Notes: generated by a model not told the origin, from the letters alone. A DNA stretch of 24,850 bases from JBEBVQ01 sp964636205 (GCA_964636205.1 CAZWPF010000043.1:1-24850), one strand, 5' to 3'; counted from the stretch's first letter, positions 14,421 to 22,244 are shown. Translations and numbers: made by a program.

Positions 14421-14777
14421 TCAATAAAATGCGTCTTGAATATGCTTGATTTCCACCACCTTACCTTTGTTCATTAAAACACTAATGATATCAAATTGCA
14501 ATTCGGTATATTCAGGATGTTCCTCCATCCACTCTTCAGCTGCCTCCTTTAAAAACTGTTCTTTATAACTGTCGACAGCTTCTTCGGGGAAACCAAAGTC
14601 GAAACTGGACCGTGTTTTTATTTCCACAAACACCACCGTTTTGTCTTTCAACGCAATACAATCTACTTCTCTTCTACCATGTCGCCAATTGCGGTTCAGG
14701 ATGGCATAACCTTTTTTTTCTAAATAGTTAATGCCTACTTGTTCTCCTTTTGCTCCTGTTTCAGTATGTTTGGCCAT
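14421..14777 (-). CDS. YraN family (UPF0102) putative endonuclease
   Basis: A 118-residue protein of the YraN/UPF0102 family: N-terminal GAKGEQVGINYLEKKGYAIL, then NRNWRHGRREVDCIALKD, then VVFVEIKTRS. The (E)VD...VEIK pattern is the metal-binding core of restriction-endonuclease-like folds. In most homologs the first part reads GEIDLI; here it is REVDCI, keeping the acidic residues. Length is normal. The cellular role is not well established; a Holliday-junction-like nuclease role is often suggested. It is divergent from the isomerase gene, with only 14 bases between start codons, and converges on sugE without any spacer. Confidence 0.93.
   Translation of the reverse strand: MAKHTETGAKGEQVGINYLEKKGYAILNRNWRHGRREVDCIALKDKTVVFVEIKTRSSFDFGFPEEAVDSYKEQFLKEAAEEWMEEHPEYTELQFDIISVLMNKGKVVEIKHIQDAFY
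14765..14772 (+). promoter_or_regulatory. -7 promoter element TATGTTTG for the isomerase gene, inside yraN
   Basis: Exact TAnnTTTG match within the first codons of the divergent yraN gene, 19 bases before the ATG at 14792. It would give a leader of roughly 14 bases. A TTG at 14739-14741 is a possible -33, at a slightly long spacing of 23 bases. Confidence 0.5.
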
Positions 14778-14791
14778 AGAAATTTAAAATA

Positions 14792-15775
14792 ATGAAGGAA
14801 CTGGTCCAAAATTTCAGCACCCAATTGGGGGAGGCTCTAATAATAGGGCAAAATTATCGTTTTAACACAGCAAAAAATCGATTCGATAATATTGTACTCA
14901 GCGGCTTAGGTGGCAGCGGGATTGGGGGAAATATTGTACAGCATTATACTGCGGACAAACTAAAAGTTCCCTTCCTAATTAATAAGGATTATTCGCTTCC
15001 TGCATTTGTAGGTGCCAATTCATTAGTAATAATCTCTTCGTATTCTGGAAATACAGAAGAGACTATTAGTGCCATGAAGCAAGCCCTGCGGTTAAAAGCT
15101 ACGGTTGTGTGTATTACCTCCGGCGGTGAAATTGCAAAGATGGCATCCAAAAGAAAGCTGGATTGCATCTTGCTTCCTGCGGGCATGCCCCCTCGTGCTT
15201 GTTTGGGCTATTCTTCTGTTCAGGTGCTTTATACTTTAGCTTATTTTGGACAGATAGGATTTCAGTTTGAAAAAGAAATTGCAGGTGCGATTCGTCTGTT
15301 GAACGCGGAAGCGAAAACTATCCGTTCGGCCGGTCAAAAGCTGGCTAAAAAACTGCATGGTACTACCCCTATTATTTATTCAGGACCCGTTTATGAAGGT
15401 GTAGCAGTTCGATTCCGGCAACAAATCAACGAAAATGGCAAAATGCTTGCATGGCACCATGTCATTCCCGAAATGAATCATAATGAGTTAGTAGGTTGGA
15501 GAGATAAAGACGAAAGTCGGGCAGTTGTTTTATTTCGCAATGCTGATGATTCTGAGCGTGTCCGGATCAGAATGGACATCAATAAAAAAATCATCAAAAA
15601 GTACACCCCTAATTTTATCGAAATTGAATCCAAGGGCAAGAACTATTGGGAACGGGCTTTCTACCTGATACATCTTACCGATTGGACGTCTGTATATCTG
15701 GCAGAAATGCATGGTGTGGATGCTACCGAGGTTAAAGTTATCGACTTCCTTAAAGGAGAACTTGCGAAGCAGTAA
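14792..15775 (+). CDS. Bifunctional phosphoglucose/phosphomannose isomerase (SIS domains)
   Basis: A 327-residue double-SIS-domain protein. The N-terminal SIS domain has LSGLGGSGIGGNIV and SSYSGNTEETISAM (phosphate-binding Ser/Thr loop). The central LLPAGMPPRACLGYSSVQVL and C-terminal WHHVIPEMNHNELVGW, with its catalytic Glu/His, match the PGI/PMI family first described in archaea and common in Bacteroidota. It interconverts fructose 6-phosphate with glucose 6-phosphate and mannose 6-phosphate. Length is normal and all motifs are intact. It is a single gene ended by a strong terminator at 15800. Whether it is the main glycolytic isomerase of this organism cannot be seen here. Confidence 0.92.
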   Translation: MKELVQNFSTQLGEALIIGQNYRFNTAKNRFDNIVLSGLGGSGIGGNIVQHYTADKLKVPFLINKDYSLPAFVGANSLVIISSYSGNTEETISAMKQALRLKATVVCITSGGEIAKMASKRKLDCILLPAGMPPRACLGYSSVQVLYTLAYFGQIGFQFEKEIAGAIRLLNAEAKTIRSAGQKLAKKLHGTTPIIYSGPVYEGVAVRFRQQINENGKMLAWHHVIPEMNHNELVGWRDKDESRAVVLFRNADDSERVRIRMDINKKIIKKYTPNFIEIESKGKNYWERAFYLIHLTDWTSVYLAEMHGVDATEVKVIDFLKGELAKQ

Positions 15776-15799
15776 AGTGTTGCCATGAACCACATAAAA

Positions 15800-15830
15800 A
15801 AAGCCGGTTACAATCAATGTAACCGGCTTT
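15800..15830. terminator. Strong bidirectional terminator between isomerase and thiolase genes
   Basis: AAAGCCGGTTACA-ATCAA-TGTAACCGGCTTT is a 13-bp perfect stem. It is flanked by an A-run on the left and T-rich sequence on the right, so it can stop both converging transcripts. Confidence 0.92.
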
Positions 15831-15848
15831 TAAATTTATTCAGAAGAA

Positions 15849-17027
15849 CTAAACTTTCTCCAATACTACGGCACTGGCGCCACCGCCACCATTACAAATA
15901 CCTGCTGCACCATATGTTGCATTATTTTGATGGAGTACATTGATCAAAGTAACCAATATTCGAGCACCGCTGGCACCCAGTGGGTGTCCCAATGAAACTG
16001 CCCCACCATTCACATTCACACGTTCCGGTTTCAAGCCCATTTTCTGTGTGTTAGCAATACCCACCACACTAAAAGCCTCATTCAATTCAAAATACTCGAT
16101 ATCATCCATCTTCAGTCCTGCCTTTTCAACAGCTTTGGGGACTGCGAGTGAAGGAGTAGTGGTAAACCATTCAGGAGCTTGTTCAGCATCTGCATATCCA
16201 CGCAATTTCGCTATGGGTTTCAATCCCAGCGATTCGGCCTTCTCTTTGCTCATCAAAATAAGCGCTGCGGCACCATCGTTCATAGTCGATGCATTTGCAG
16301 CGGTAACAGTACCGTCTTTGATGAATGCTGGTTTCAGTCCGGCGATTTTATCAAACTTAACATTCCAAGGTTCTTCATCCTTATTGAAGATTACCGGATC
16401 GCCTTTCCGTTGCGGAATTTCAATCGGCACGATTTCGTTATCAAACTTGCCGGCTTCTGCTGCGGCCTGACTTCTCTTGTAGCTTTCAATTGCAAATTCA
16501 TCCTGTTCTTCTCTGGTGATATTGCATTCCTTAGCGCATAGCTCAGCGGCATTACCCATTGCATAATTATGATACACATCGGTCAGACCGTCCTTAGACA
16601 AGCCATCGATCATTAATACGTTGCCGTATTTATTCCCCCAGCGTAAGTCCGGACTGTAAAAAGGTACATTGCTCATACTTTCCATGCCACCGGCAACCAC
16701 AACTTCGGCATCCCCCAATAAGATCGATTGAGCAGCTTGCATTACAGCCTTCATACCGCTCGCGCATACCTTATTGATTGTAGTACATGGAACGTTATCA
16801 GGAATTCCGGCAAAACGTGCCGCCTGACGAGCAGGGGCCTGTCCCAAATTAGCCTGCAGTACACATCCCATCAATACCTCATTCACCTCATTTGGATCCA
16901 GTGAGATACGTTCAATAGCGCCTTTAATAGCGAAAGATCCCAGCTGCGTTGCAGAAAATCCTTTCAACGCGCCCCCCCAACTTCCCATTGGCGTGCGGAC
17001 GGCTGAAACAATATATACTTCTTTCAT
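15849..17027 (-). CDS. Acetyl-CoA C-acetyltransferase (thiolase)
   Basis: A 392-residue thiolase, full length. The nucleophile Cys88 lies in NKVCASGMKAV. The His of GHPLGASGARILVTL and the second Cys in CNGGGGASAVVLEKV complete the active site. NEAFSVV carries the conserved NEAF motif. It condenses or cleaves acetoacetyl-CoA and similar substrates; it may serve biosynthesis or fatty-acid and ketone degradation. No neighbouring beta-oxidation genes are present, so direction is open. The start was set at the ATG 17027-17025 (a second ATG is at 17030). The in-frame TTG at 17048 overlaps a -7 promoter element and is not used. Confidence 0.96.
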   Translation of the reverse strand: MKEVYIVSAVRTPMGSWGGALKGFSATQLGSFAIKGAIERISLDPNEVNEVLMGCVLQANLGQAPARQAARFAGIPDNVPCTTINKVCASGMKAVMQAAQSILLGDAEVVVAGGMESMSNVPFYSPDLRWGNKYGNVLMIDGLSKDGLTDVYHNYAMGNAAELCAKECNITREEQDEFAIESYKRSQAAAEAGKFDNEIVPIEIPQRKGDPVIFNKDEEPWNVKFDKIAGLKPAFIKDGTVTAANASTMNDGAAALILMSKEKAESLGLKPIAKLRGYADAEQAPEWFTTTPSLAVPKAVEKAGLKMDDIEYFELNEAFSVVGIANTQKMGLKPERVNVNGGAVSLGHPLGASGARILVTLINVLHQNNATYGAAGICNGGGGASAVVLEKV

Positions 17028-17045
17028 CATTTTTACTTTAAGCTC

Positions 17046-17053
17046 CAAAATTA
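17046..17053 (-). promoter_or_regulatory. -7 promoter element TAATTTTG for the thiolase gene
   Basis: Exact TAnnTTTG on the minus strand, 15 to 18 bases before the tandem ATGs at 17030 and 17027. It excludes the upstream TTG as start. Confidence 0.6.
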
Positions 17054-17149
17054 CGCAAAATCAGACAGAGCAAATAATAAACTACCCTGATGGGGTGATA
17101 ACTGGATCGACCCAGGCTAATTCCTGCACATTACAGCCTGAACATTTCT

Positions 17150-18445
17150 TTAAGTCTGCTGTAAACCGAGCTCTGAACCGTTCTTTGACTTTTTCACATA
17201 TCTCTGCACAATCACTGAAGCCATTGCATCGCCTGAAATATTTACTACAGTGCGACACATATCCAAAGGACGATCTATAGCGAAAATTAACGCAATTCCT
17301 GCGGGGTTTACGCCAATAGATTCTAGCACAATGATCAACATCAATATCCCCGCTCCGGGTACCGCAGCCGCCCCAATTCCCGCCAAAGAAGCAGTTAGCA
17401 CCAAGGTCAGCTGGTCAGCTATGGTTAAATCGTAACCCATTACTTGTGCGATAAATACAGCGGCCACTGCCTGGTACAAGACGGTCCCATCCATATTTAT
17501 CGTAGCGCCCACCGGCAGCACAAAACTGGTAATTTCCTTTTCAACTTTCAATCGCTCCTCCACACATTCCATAGTAACTGGCAAAGTAGCGGCACTTGAG
17601 CTTGTAGAGAATGCTACCAATTGAGCCGGTGCGATGCCTTTGAAAAATGTCTTGGGCGACATCTTTCCGAAAAACCAAATCAGTGAAGAATATAAGAGAT
17701 AGAGTAAGATCACCAGACCGAGCAAAACAGTTCCAGCATATGCGCCCAACGCTGCGAATATATCAATGGAAGGTGACTCTGCAACCAAAGCCGCTATCAA
17801 CGCAAACACGCCAAAAGGCGCCATCTTCATAATCAAATCGATCATCTTAAGTATGACCTCATTGGCACCATCGAAAAATGCTACAACCGGCTTCCCCTTA
17901 TCCTCCGGAATCATCACTAGTCCTATCCCAAACAGAATCGTAAAGAAAATCACCTGCAACATATTGGTGTTGCTCATAGCAGCACTAAAAAAGTTTTCAG
18001 GAACTATATCTACCAGCGGTTGGAGCGGACTGCCTTTTAGGACCGTTTCTGCCTCGGATAGCTTCTTATCAGCCATATCTTCAAAGCCTGCCAACAAATT
18101 AACTCGGGTGCTTTCTCCAACGAACATTCCCGGCTTGATTAGGTTGACAATACCCAGTCCGATTATAACCGCTGCAAAAGTGGTGAGCATATAAACCAGT
18201 ATCGTCCGACCACCAATCTTAGATAAACTCGATACATCTTTTAAATCTGCAATCCCTTTTATCAAAGAGGTTACGATCAATGGAATCGCGATAAGTTTCA
18301 ATAAATTAATAAAGATGGTTCCCCAGGGCTTTATCCAATTCACCACAAATTCCGTCCCCCAGCTAAATTGAATTAACAGCACGGCAAACAAGGCCCCCAA
18401 CACTATTCCCCCAATTATTCGCCAATGCAGAGCAATTTTTTTCAT
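17150..18445 (-). CDS. Dicarboxylate/amino acid:cation symporter (DAACS family)
   Basis: A 431-residue membrane protein with about eight hydrophobic helices and two re-entrant loops. The family motifs are all visible: serine-rich hairpin FSTSSSAATLPVTMECVEE, the NMDGT motif in GATINMDGTVLYQAVAAVF, and NISGDAMASVIVQRY near the C-terminus (the NxxGD motif). It resembles GltP/GltT, which take up glutamate, aspartate or C4-dicarboxylates with H+ or Na+; the actual substrate cannot be set from sequence. It is a single gene on the minus strand with a 122-base spacer before the thiolase start, holding only a weak long-loop inverted repeat (CAGGCT/AGCCTG, 17113-17140). The start is the ATG at 18445. 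Confidence 0.95.
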   Translation of the reverse strand: MKKIALHWRIIGGIVLGALFAVLLIQFSWGTEFVVNWIKPWGTIFINLLKLIAIPLIVTSLIKGIADLKDVSSLSKIGGRTILVYMLTTFAAVIIGLGIVNLIKPGMFVGESTRVNLLAGFEDMADKKLSEAETVLKGSPLQPLVDIVPENFFSAAMSNTNMLQVIFFTILFGIGLVMIPEDKGKPVVAFFDGANEVILKMIDLIMKMAPFGVFALIAALVAESPSIDIFAALGAYAGTVLLGLVILLYLLYSSLIWFFGKMSPKTFFKGIAPAQLVAFSTSSSAATLPVTMECVEERLKVEKEITSFVLPVGATINMDGTVLYQAVAAVFIAQVMGYDLTIADQLTLVLTASLAGIGAAAVPGAGILMLIIVLESIGVNPAGIALIFAIDRPLDMCRTVVNISGDAMASVIVQRYVKKSKNGSELGLQQT

Positions 18446-18530
18446 ATTTATTAGATCGTATTACAATATAATTCGACAAAAACTGCTAAAGTAATATAAA
18501 AATCTGTTAACGAAATTGGTAGGTCAAGCA

Positions 18531-18548
18531 GTTAAACCCGGGTTAAAC
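18531..18548. repeat. Direct repeat GTTAAAC at 11-bp spacing
   Basis: GTTAAAC at 18531-18537 and 18542-18548, separated by CCGG; a related GTTAAC lies at 18505-18510. The pair sits about 40 bases upstream of the -7 element of the L,D-transpeptidase gene, where an activator would bind. Confidence 0.4.
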
Positions 18549-18584
18549 GATTTCAATTAAACACTACAACTCATCGGTATTATT

Positions 18585-18592
18585 TATCTTTG
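18585..18592 (+). promoter_or_regulatory. -7 promoter element TATCTTTG for the L,D-transpeptidase gene
   Basis: Exact TAnnTTTG match 29 bases before the ATG at 18622. No TTTG is seen at -33, which fits a promoter that needs an activator. Confidence 0.65.
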
Positions 18593-18621
18593 ACTATTCC
18601 ACGAAACCGATAGGACTGATT

Positions 18622-19425
18622 ATGAAGAATATGATTTTGTGCGTGCTGGTATTCCTTTTATCGGCATATAGCCCTTCGGGTGTCATAGCCCATACCAATG
18701 AAACGGAGCCCTCAACTGAAAGAGCCCACTTATTAAATGAACATACTTATTTGCTTTACAAGCAGATTAACTTTACCCCGGGTGAAGAATTAAATTTTGA
18801 TGTTTTCCGATTGGCTTATCATGGCTATTTGAATTTAAAAAATGAAGGGAAGCTCCATCGAAATTTGCTGACTATCTGCGATTTTTCACTGGAATCGACC
18901 CGTAACCGACTTTGGATTATTGATCTCGATAAAAAGGAGGTTGTATTCCATACTTTAGTCGCACACGGACAAAAATCAGGGGAGAATTTTGCAACTGCAT
19001 TCTCTAATAAAATGAATTCCCACCAGAGCAGTATTGGATTCTATATCACCGGTGAGCCCTATCAGGGTAAACATGGCCTTTCTCTCCGATTACACGGAAT
19101 GGACCCTCAATATAATTCGGCTGCCTTAGAGCGCGGAATTGTAGTCCATGGAGCAGATTATGTAGCCGAAGATTTTATTCAAAACCATCGCCGTTTGGGT
19201 AGAAGCTGGGGTTGTCCGGCTGTGCCGAATAAATTGTCTCAACCTATAATCGAAACAATCCAAAACGGCTCCTGTTTGTTTGTATACTATCCGGATCAGA
19301 AATATCTCAGTTCTTCAACTTGGATCAACCGGGCCCCTCGTACTAACGGCATGCAATTAGCCATTGATACCACAGCTTCATTTTTAGAACATGGGAATCT
19401 TCCGGTGACAACACCTCGCTTATAA
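18622..19425 (+). CDS. Murein L,D-transpeptidase catalytic-domain family protein (YkuD_2 type)
   Basis: A 267-residue exported protein. A signal peptide (MKNMILCVLVFLLSAYSPSG, cleaved near IAHT) is followed by a short helical region and the catalytic domain from about residue 85. It starts ICDFSLESTRNRLWIIDLDK, continues with VVFHTLVAHGQKSG and ends with the active-site motifs: His in GIVVHGADYV and nucleophile Cys198 in GRSWGCPAVPN. This matches the YkuD_2 family of Bacteroidota and Proteobacteria. L,D-transpeptidases crosslink or edit peptidoglycan peptides in the periplasm; this subfamily is less studied and could be a carboxypeptidase-like trimming enzyme. It is a single gene with its own promoter and a strong terminator. 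Confidence 0.93.
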   Translation: MKNMILCVLVFLLSAYSPSGVIAHTNETEPSTERAHLLNEHTYLLYKQINFTPGEELNFDVFRLAYHGYLNLKNEGKLHRNLLTICDFSLESTRNRLWIIDLDKKEVVFHTLVAHGQKSGENFATAFSNKMNSHQSSIGFYITGEPYQGKHGLSLRLHGMDPQYNSAALERGIVVHGADYVAEDFIQNHRRLGRSWGCPAVPNKLSQPIIETIQNGSCLFVYYPDQKYLSSSTWINRAPRTNGMQLAIDTTASFLEHGNLPVTTPRL

Positions 19426-19427
19426 CT

Positions 19428-19459
19428 AAAAACACTTCTAAAAAATTAGAAGTGTTTTT
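19428..19459. terminator. Strong bidirectional terminator after the L,D-transpeptidase gene
   Basis: AAAAACACTTCTAA-AAAA-TTAGAAGTGTTTTT is a 14-bp perfect stem with an A-run and a T-run on its outer sides. It separates the rightward transpeptidase from the leftward Mrp gene. Confidence 0.92.
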
Positions 19460-19485
19460 AACTATTCAGATAATGTTACAGCTTA

Positions 19486-20583
19486 TCAAACTTTGATTTC
19501 CAACACCTTAGTTGGCTCCAAATTGGCATTTCGGATTGCGATATTCCTCGCAACATTCTGTGCTAAATTCATGAAGGCCTGTTGAGAAACCGGCTCATCA
19601 TTTAAAACAGCCGGAAGTCCCTTATCTCCACCTTCTCGGATGCTCTGCACTATAGGAACTTCGCCCAAATATGGCAGCTCAAACTGGTCAGCTAAAATCT
19701 GTCCGCCACCCTGACCGAAAATATAATATTTATTTTCAGGCAATTCTGCTGGAGTGAAATAAGCCATATTCTCCACGATTCCCAAAATAGGCACATTTAT
19801 TTGTTGCTGGTGGAACATCATGATTGCCTTCCGGGCGTCAGCAGCTGCTACTGATTGCGGTGTTGTAACCACAACAGCACCGGTTATCGGAATCGTTTGT
19901 ACCAAAGTAAGATGCACATCTCCGGTGCCAGGAGGCAAGTCGATAATTAAATAATCCAGATCCCCCCAATGCACGTCCGTAATAAACTGACGAATAGCGG
20001 AACTGGCCATTGGGCCTCGCCAGATCACCGCTTGCTTTTCATCGATCAGCAATCCGATCGAAATTGTTTTAATTCCAAAGCGCTCAATAGGTACGATTTT
20101 GCCCTTACCTCCGTCATCCATCATTCTAGGCCGTTCATCGCGAATTCCTAACATAATCGGAATAGAAGGTCCATAAATATCCGCGTCCATCAGTCCGACA
20201 CTAGCCCCTTCTTTTGCTAACGCCAGCGCCAGATTCACAGAGACGGTTGATTTACCAACACCACCCTTACCGGAGGCTACGGCAATAATATTTTTAACAC
20301 CGGGGAGCACCGATTTATTATCCTGACGATTCGTATTCACCCGCGCCGTCATGTTCACAGTTACGTTAGCTTCTTTGTCTACCAGAAGCCGAATGGCATT
20401 GATACATGCCCGCTCGATCATCTCCTTCAAGGGACAAGCGGGAGTGGTTAATACAACGGTAAACGAAATATTCTTCCCGTCGATTTCTATATCACGCACC
20501 ATGTTCAATGTCACGAGATCCTTACCCAAATCCGGCTCTTGAACATTGCTCAGCGCTTCAATCACTGCTTCTTTAGTAATCAT
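19486..20583 (-). CDS. Mrp/ApbC family P-loop ATPase (iron-sulfur cluster carrier)
   Basis: A 365-residue protein. An N-terminal MIP18/DUF59 domain (about 1-80: ITKEAVIEALSNVQEPDLGK, TTPACPLKEMIERAC) is fused to a deviant Walker A P-loop ATPase (IAVASGKGGVGKSTVSVNLA), with the family's GPSIPIMLG and IIDLPPGTGD motifs. The usual CxxC that binds the cluster near the C-terminus is not obvious: the segment ENMAYFTPAELPENKYYIFG lacks cysteines, while many homologs read MSYFxCPxC there. It probably still acts in Fe-S cluster assembly or transfer. The start was set at the ATG at 20583-20581, downstream of a TACTTTTG promoter; longer starts are excluded. Confidence 0.93.
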   Translation of the reverse strand: MITKEAVIEALSNVQEPDLGKDLVTLNMVRDIEIDGKNISFTVVLTTPACPLKEMIERACINAIRLLVDKEANVTVNMTARVNTNRQDNKSVLPGVKNIIAVASGKGGVGKSTVSVNLALALAKEGASVGLMDADIYGPSIPIMLGIRDERPRMMDDGGKGKIVPIERFGIKTISIGLLIDEKQAVIWRGPMASSAIRQFITDVHWGDLDYLIIDLPPGTGDVHLTLVQTIPITGAVVVTTPQSVAAADARKAIMMFHQQQINVPILGIVENMAYFTPAELPENKYYIFGQGGGQILADQFELPYLGEVPIVQSIREGGDKGLPAVLNDEPVSQQAFMNLAQNVARNIAIRNANLEPTKVLEIKV

Positions 20584-20616
20584 GTAAACCTTTGTTAAAT
20601 TGAGTGTTGATTTATG

Positions 20617-20624
20617 CAAAAGTA
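20617..20624 (-). promoter_or_regulatory. -7 promoter element TACTTTTG for the Mrp gene
   Basis: Exact TAnnTTTG on the minus strand, 33 bases before the ATG at 20583. It sets the start of the Mrp gene. Confidence 0.65.
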
Positions 20625-20664
20625 CGTTATGCCGGCTTTCTTTGTATAATAGTGGTATTATAGT

Positions 20665-20692
20665 TATCAATAGGCAGCACTGCTTATTGATA
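20665..20692. promoter_or_regulatory. 28-bp near-perfect palindrome, candidate operator
   Basis: TATCAATAGGCAG-CA-CTGCTTATTGATA has 13-base arms with one mismatch. It lies between the divergent Mrp and carboxypeptidase-regulatory-like genes. Its right arm covers the -33 TTG (20687-20689) of the rightward promoter, so a bound protein would block that promoter. No T-run follows, so it is not a good terminator. Confidence 0.6.
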
Positions 20693-20716
20693 GATGGTGG
20701 TTTACACTTATCTTTG
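20687..20716 (+). promoter_or_regulatory. Bacteroidota promoter TTG-N19-TATCTTTG
   Basis: -33 TTG at 20687-20689 and -7 TATCTTTG at 20709-20716, with the usual 19-base spacing. The start codons at 20727 and 20730 follow within 15 bases, so the mRNA leader must be very short. Confidence 0.7.
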
Positions 20717-20726
20717 TATCCAATAC

Positions 20727-21365
20727 ATGATGAAATATTACAAATATTGTCTTGCGCTTCTATGCTTTTTAACAGCTTGGAATGCTCGATCGCAATCCTC
20801 AGGCAGGGAAGTGATTCAGATTAACGGGGTTATTATGACCGCAGATAGTCTACGAGCCGTACCGGGTGCTACAGTAGTTGTGAAGAATAAAAACAGAGGG
20901 GTGTATGCCAGTGATCTTGGCGTGTTTTCAATTGTAGTTCAAAAAGGCGATACCCTCCAGTTTACATCTTTGGGATACAGACCTAAGGAATATGCTGTTG
21001 CTCAGGATTTGCAAGGCAGTTATTTCAGTATGATCCAATTGATGGTACAAGATACTTTTTACCTGCCCGAAACCATTATCCGACCGATTCCCAACAAAGA
21101 TGAATTTGACTATGCTTTTAAATACTGGCGAATTCCAGACGATAAATTTGAAATCGCTCGAAAAAATACCAATGCATTAGCACTTCGCGCATTAGCCTAT
21201 TCACTTCCCAGAGACGGAAGGGAAAGTCAGGCAGTGTATCAAAATATTCAAGCCCAGCAAGCTTATTATTACGGTCAGGTTCGACCAATGAATATCATGA
21301 ACCCACTGGCTTGGGCAGAATTCTTCGAAGCCTGGAAAAGAGGTGATTACCGTAAGAAGTATTAA
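20727..21365 (+). CDS. Exported carboxypeptidase-regulatory-like domain protein
   Basis: A 212-residue protein starting MMKYYKYCLALLCFLTAWNA, a signal peptide ending near RSQ. Residues about 28-100 form the carboxypeptidase regulatory-like (CarboxypepD_reg) beta-sandwich found at the start of TonB-dependent receptors: INGVIMTADSLRAVPGATVV, then GDTLQFTSLGYRPKEY. The remaining part (PETIIRPIPNKDEFDYAFKY, ARKNTNALALRALAYSL, NPLAWAEFFEAWKRGDY) is specific to a Bacteroidota family of unknown function. It has no barrel domain, so it is not itself a receptor. It is a single gene. The start at 20727 follows from the promoter at 20687-20716, which rules out the earlier in-frame ATG at 20694. Confidence 0.85.
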   Translation: MMKYYKYCLALLCFLTAWNARSQSSGREVIQINGVIMTADSLRAVPGATVVVKNKNRGVYASDLGVFSIVVQKGDTLQFTSLGYRPKEYAVAQDLQGSYFSMIQLMVQDTFYLPETIIRPIPNKDEFDYAFKYWRIPDDKFEIARKNTNALALRALAYSLPRDGRESQAVYQNIQAQQAYYYGQVRPMNIMNPLAWAEFFEAWKRGDYRKKY

Positions 21366-21426
21366 CACTTTCTCTTGATAGTTAAACCGATCATGAGAAA
21401 TAAGTCAATTCAAACCCACAGTCTTA

Positions 21427-22101
21427 CTAAAATAAATAGACCAGTCGGAAGGTGAAGAGATTATTCAATTGATTTCCTGATCCATAACCTACAGGTACCC
21501 GTCTGGGATCCCGAATTGTCGATAAAGAATAGGCAAACCTGCCCGTAAAAAACCAGTTACCATATAACTGATATCCCGCACCAAACATCAGGTTAATATC
21601 CTGATCCAGAAATTGAAAAATATCCTGATCCAGATTCACCGGTGCGGCCACCGTTTCAGCCGTTTCCTCGGAGCTGAGCAAATATCCATAAGATGCGCCG
21701 AGGCTATAGTGAAACCTACCCTCCGGAATGATATGGAGCATGACGGGTACCTCCGCATAGTTTAATTTCAGATCATACCGCTCGACTCCCGGACCGGAAT
21801 ACATCGATTCAGTGATTCTGCGAACCTTACTGCCTTTTTGAGAATAATTGATTTCCAGGCTCGCGGCAATTAACGTACTAAACCGCACATATACAATCGG
21901 CCCAACATTCAAGCCCACTTTATTGTAACCGGCAAAACCATCCCCATCTACCTGAGAAAAATTTACCCCTCCGGCAACACCTCCCCAAAAACTACGATAC
22001 TCGTCCGCAAAAGGCGACTCGGGCTTCTTCTGCGCATCAGCCTGTAAGGCAATGAGGCCTACAACAATAAAGAGGATAGAACTGCGAACTCCTGATATCA
22101 T
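21427..22101 (-). CDS. Outer membrane beta-barrel (porin-like) protein
   Basis: A 224-residue protein with a signal peptide (ISGVRSSILFIVVGLIALQA, ending DAQ) and an eight-stranded-barrel-like pattern of alternating hydrophobic and polar residues: FWGGVAGGVNFSQVDGDGF, VGLNVGPIVYVRF, AASLEINYSQKGSK, LNYAEVPVMLHI and a final LFTFRLVYLF with the C-terminal Phe of outer membrane proteins. It matches the Bacteroidota outer membrane beta-barrel domain family. PorT, a T9SS part, has a related fold, but nothing specific supports that name. It converges on the carboxypeptidase-regulatory-like gene with a 61-base spacer without visible terminator. Confidence 0.88.
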   Translation of the reverse strand: MISGVRSSILFIVVGLIALQADAQKKPESPFADEYRSFWGGVAGGVNFSQVDGDGFAGYNKVGLNVGPIVYVRFSTLIAASLEINYSQKGSKVRRITESMYSGPGVERYDLKLNYAEVPVMLHIIPEGRFHYSLGASYGYLLSSEETAETVAAPVNLDQDIFQFLDQDINLMFGAGYQLYGNWFFTGRFAYSLSTIRDPRRVPVGYGSGNQLNNLFTFRLVYLF

Positions 22102-22106
22102 AAATA

Positions 22107-22114
22107 CAAAGATG
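22107..22114 (-). promoter_or_regulatory. Possible -7 element CATCTTTG for the beta-barrel gene
   Basis: One mismatch to TAnnTTTG, only five bases before the ATG at 22101, so the transcript would be almost leaderless. Low certainty. Confidence 0.3.
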
Positions 22115-22176
22115 TCGCTAAAATCCTAAAATCCGAAATCACTGTTGTGCAGAACTACCTAGGAAAAATGGATTTT

Positions 22177-22208
22177 TTTGGAAAATGACCGCAATGAGTA
22201 CATCTTTG
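22177..22208 (+). promoter_or_regulatory. Promoter TTTG-N20-CATCTTTG for ispF
   Basis: -33 TTTG at 22177-22180 and a near-consensus -7 CATCTTTG at 22201-22208, with 20 bases between. It lies 36 bases before the ispF ATG. Confidence 0.5.
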
Positions 22209-22244
22209 TGAGGCTATTGGCTCATTTCAAAAAAGATAAATATA

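Noticed and set aside
15940..16470. 176-codon open frame antisense to the thiolase gene
   Set aside because: The opposite strand is an unambiguous full-length thiolase; the antisense frame has no recognisable domain and is a codon-bias shadow.
17113..17140. CAGGCT/AGCCTG inverted repeat after the symporter gene as a terminator
   Set aside because: The loop is 16 bases, the stem only six, and no T-run follows on either strand.
17766..18194. 142-codon open frame antisense to the symporter gene
   Set aside because: It mirrors a membrane transporter with all family motifs; no start signal or domain of its own.
21427..22101. Naming the beta-barrel gene porT
   Set aside because: Only the general barrel fold is visible; no T9SS genes are nearby and no specific PorT motif was recognised.
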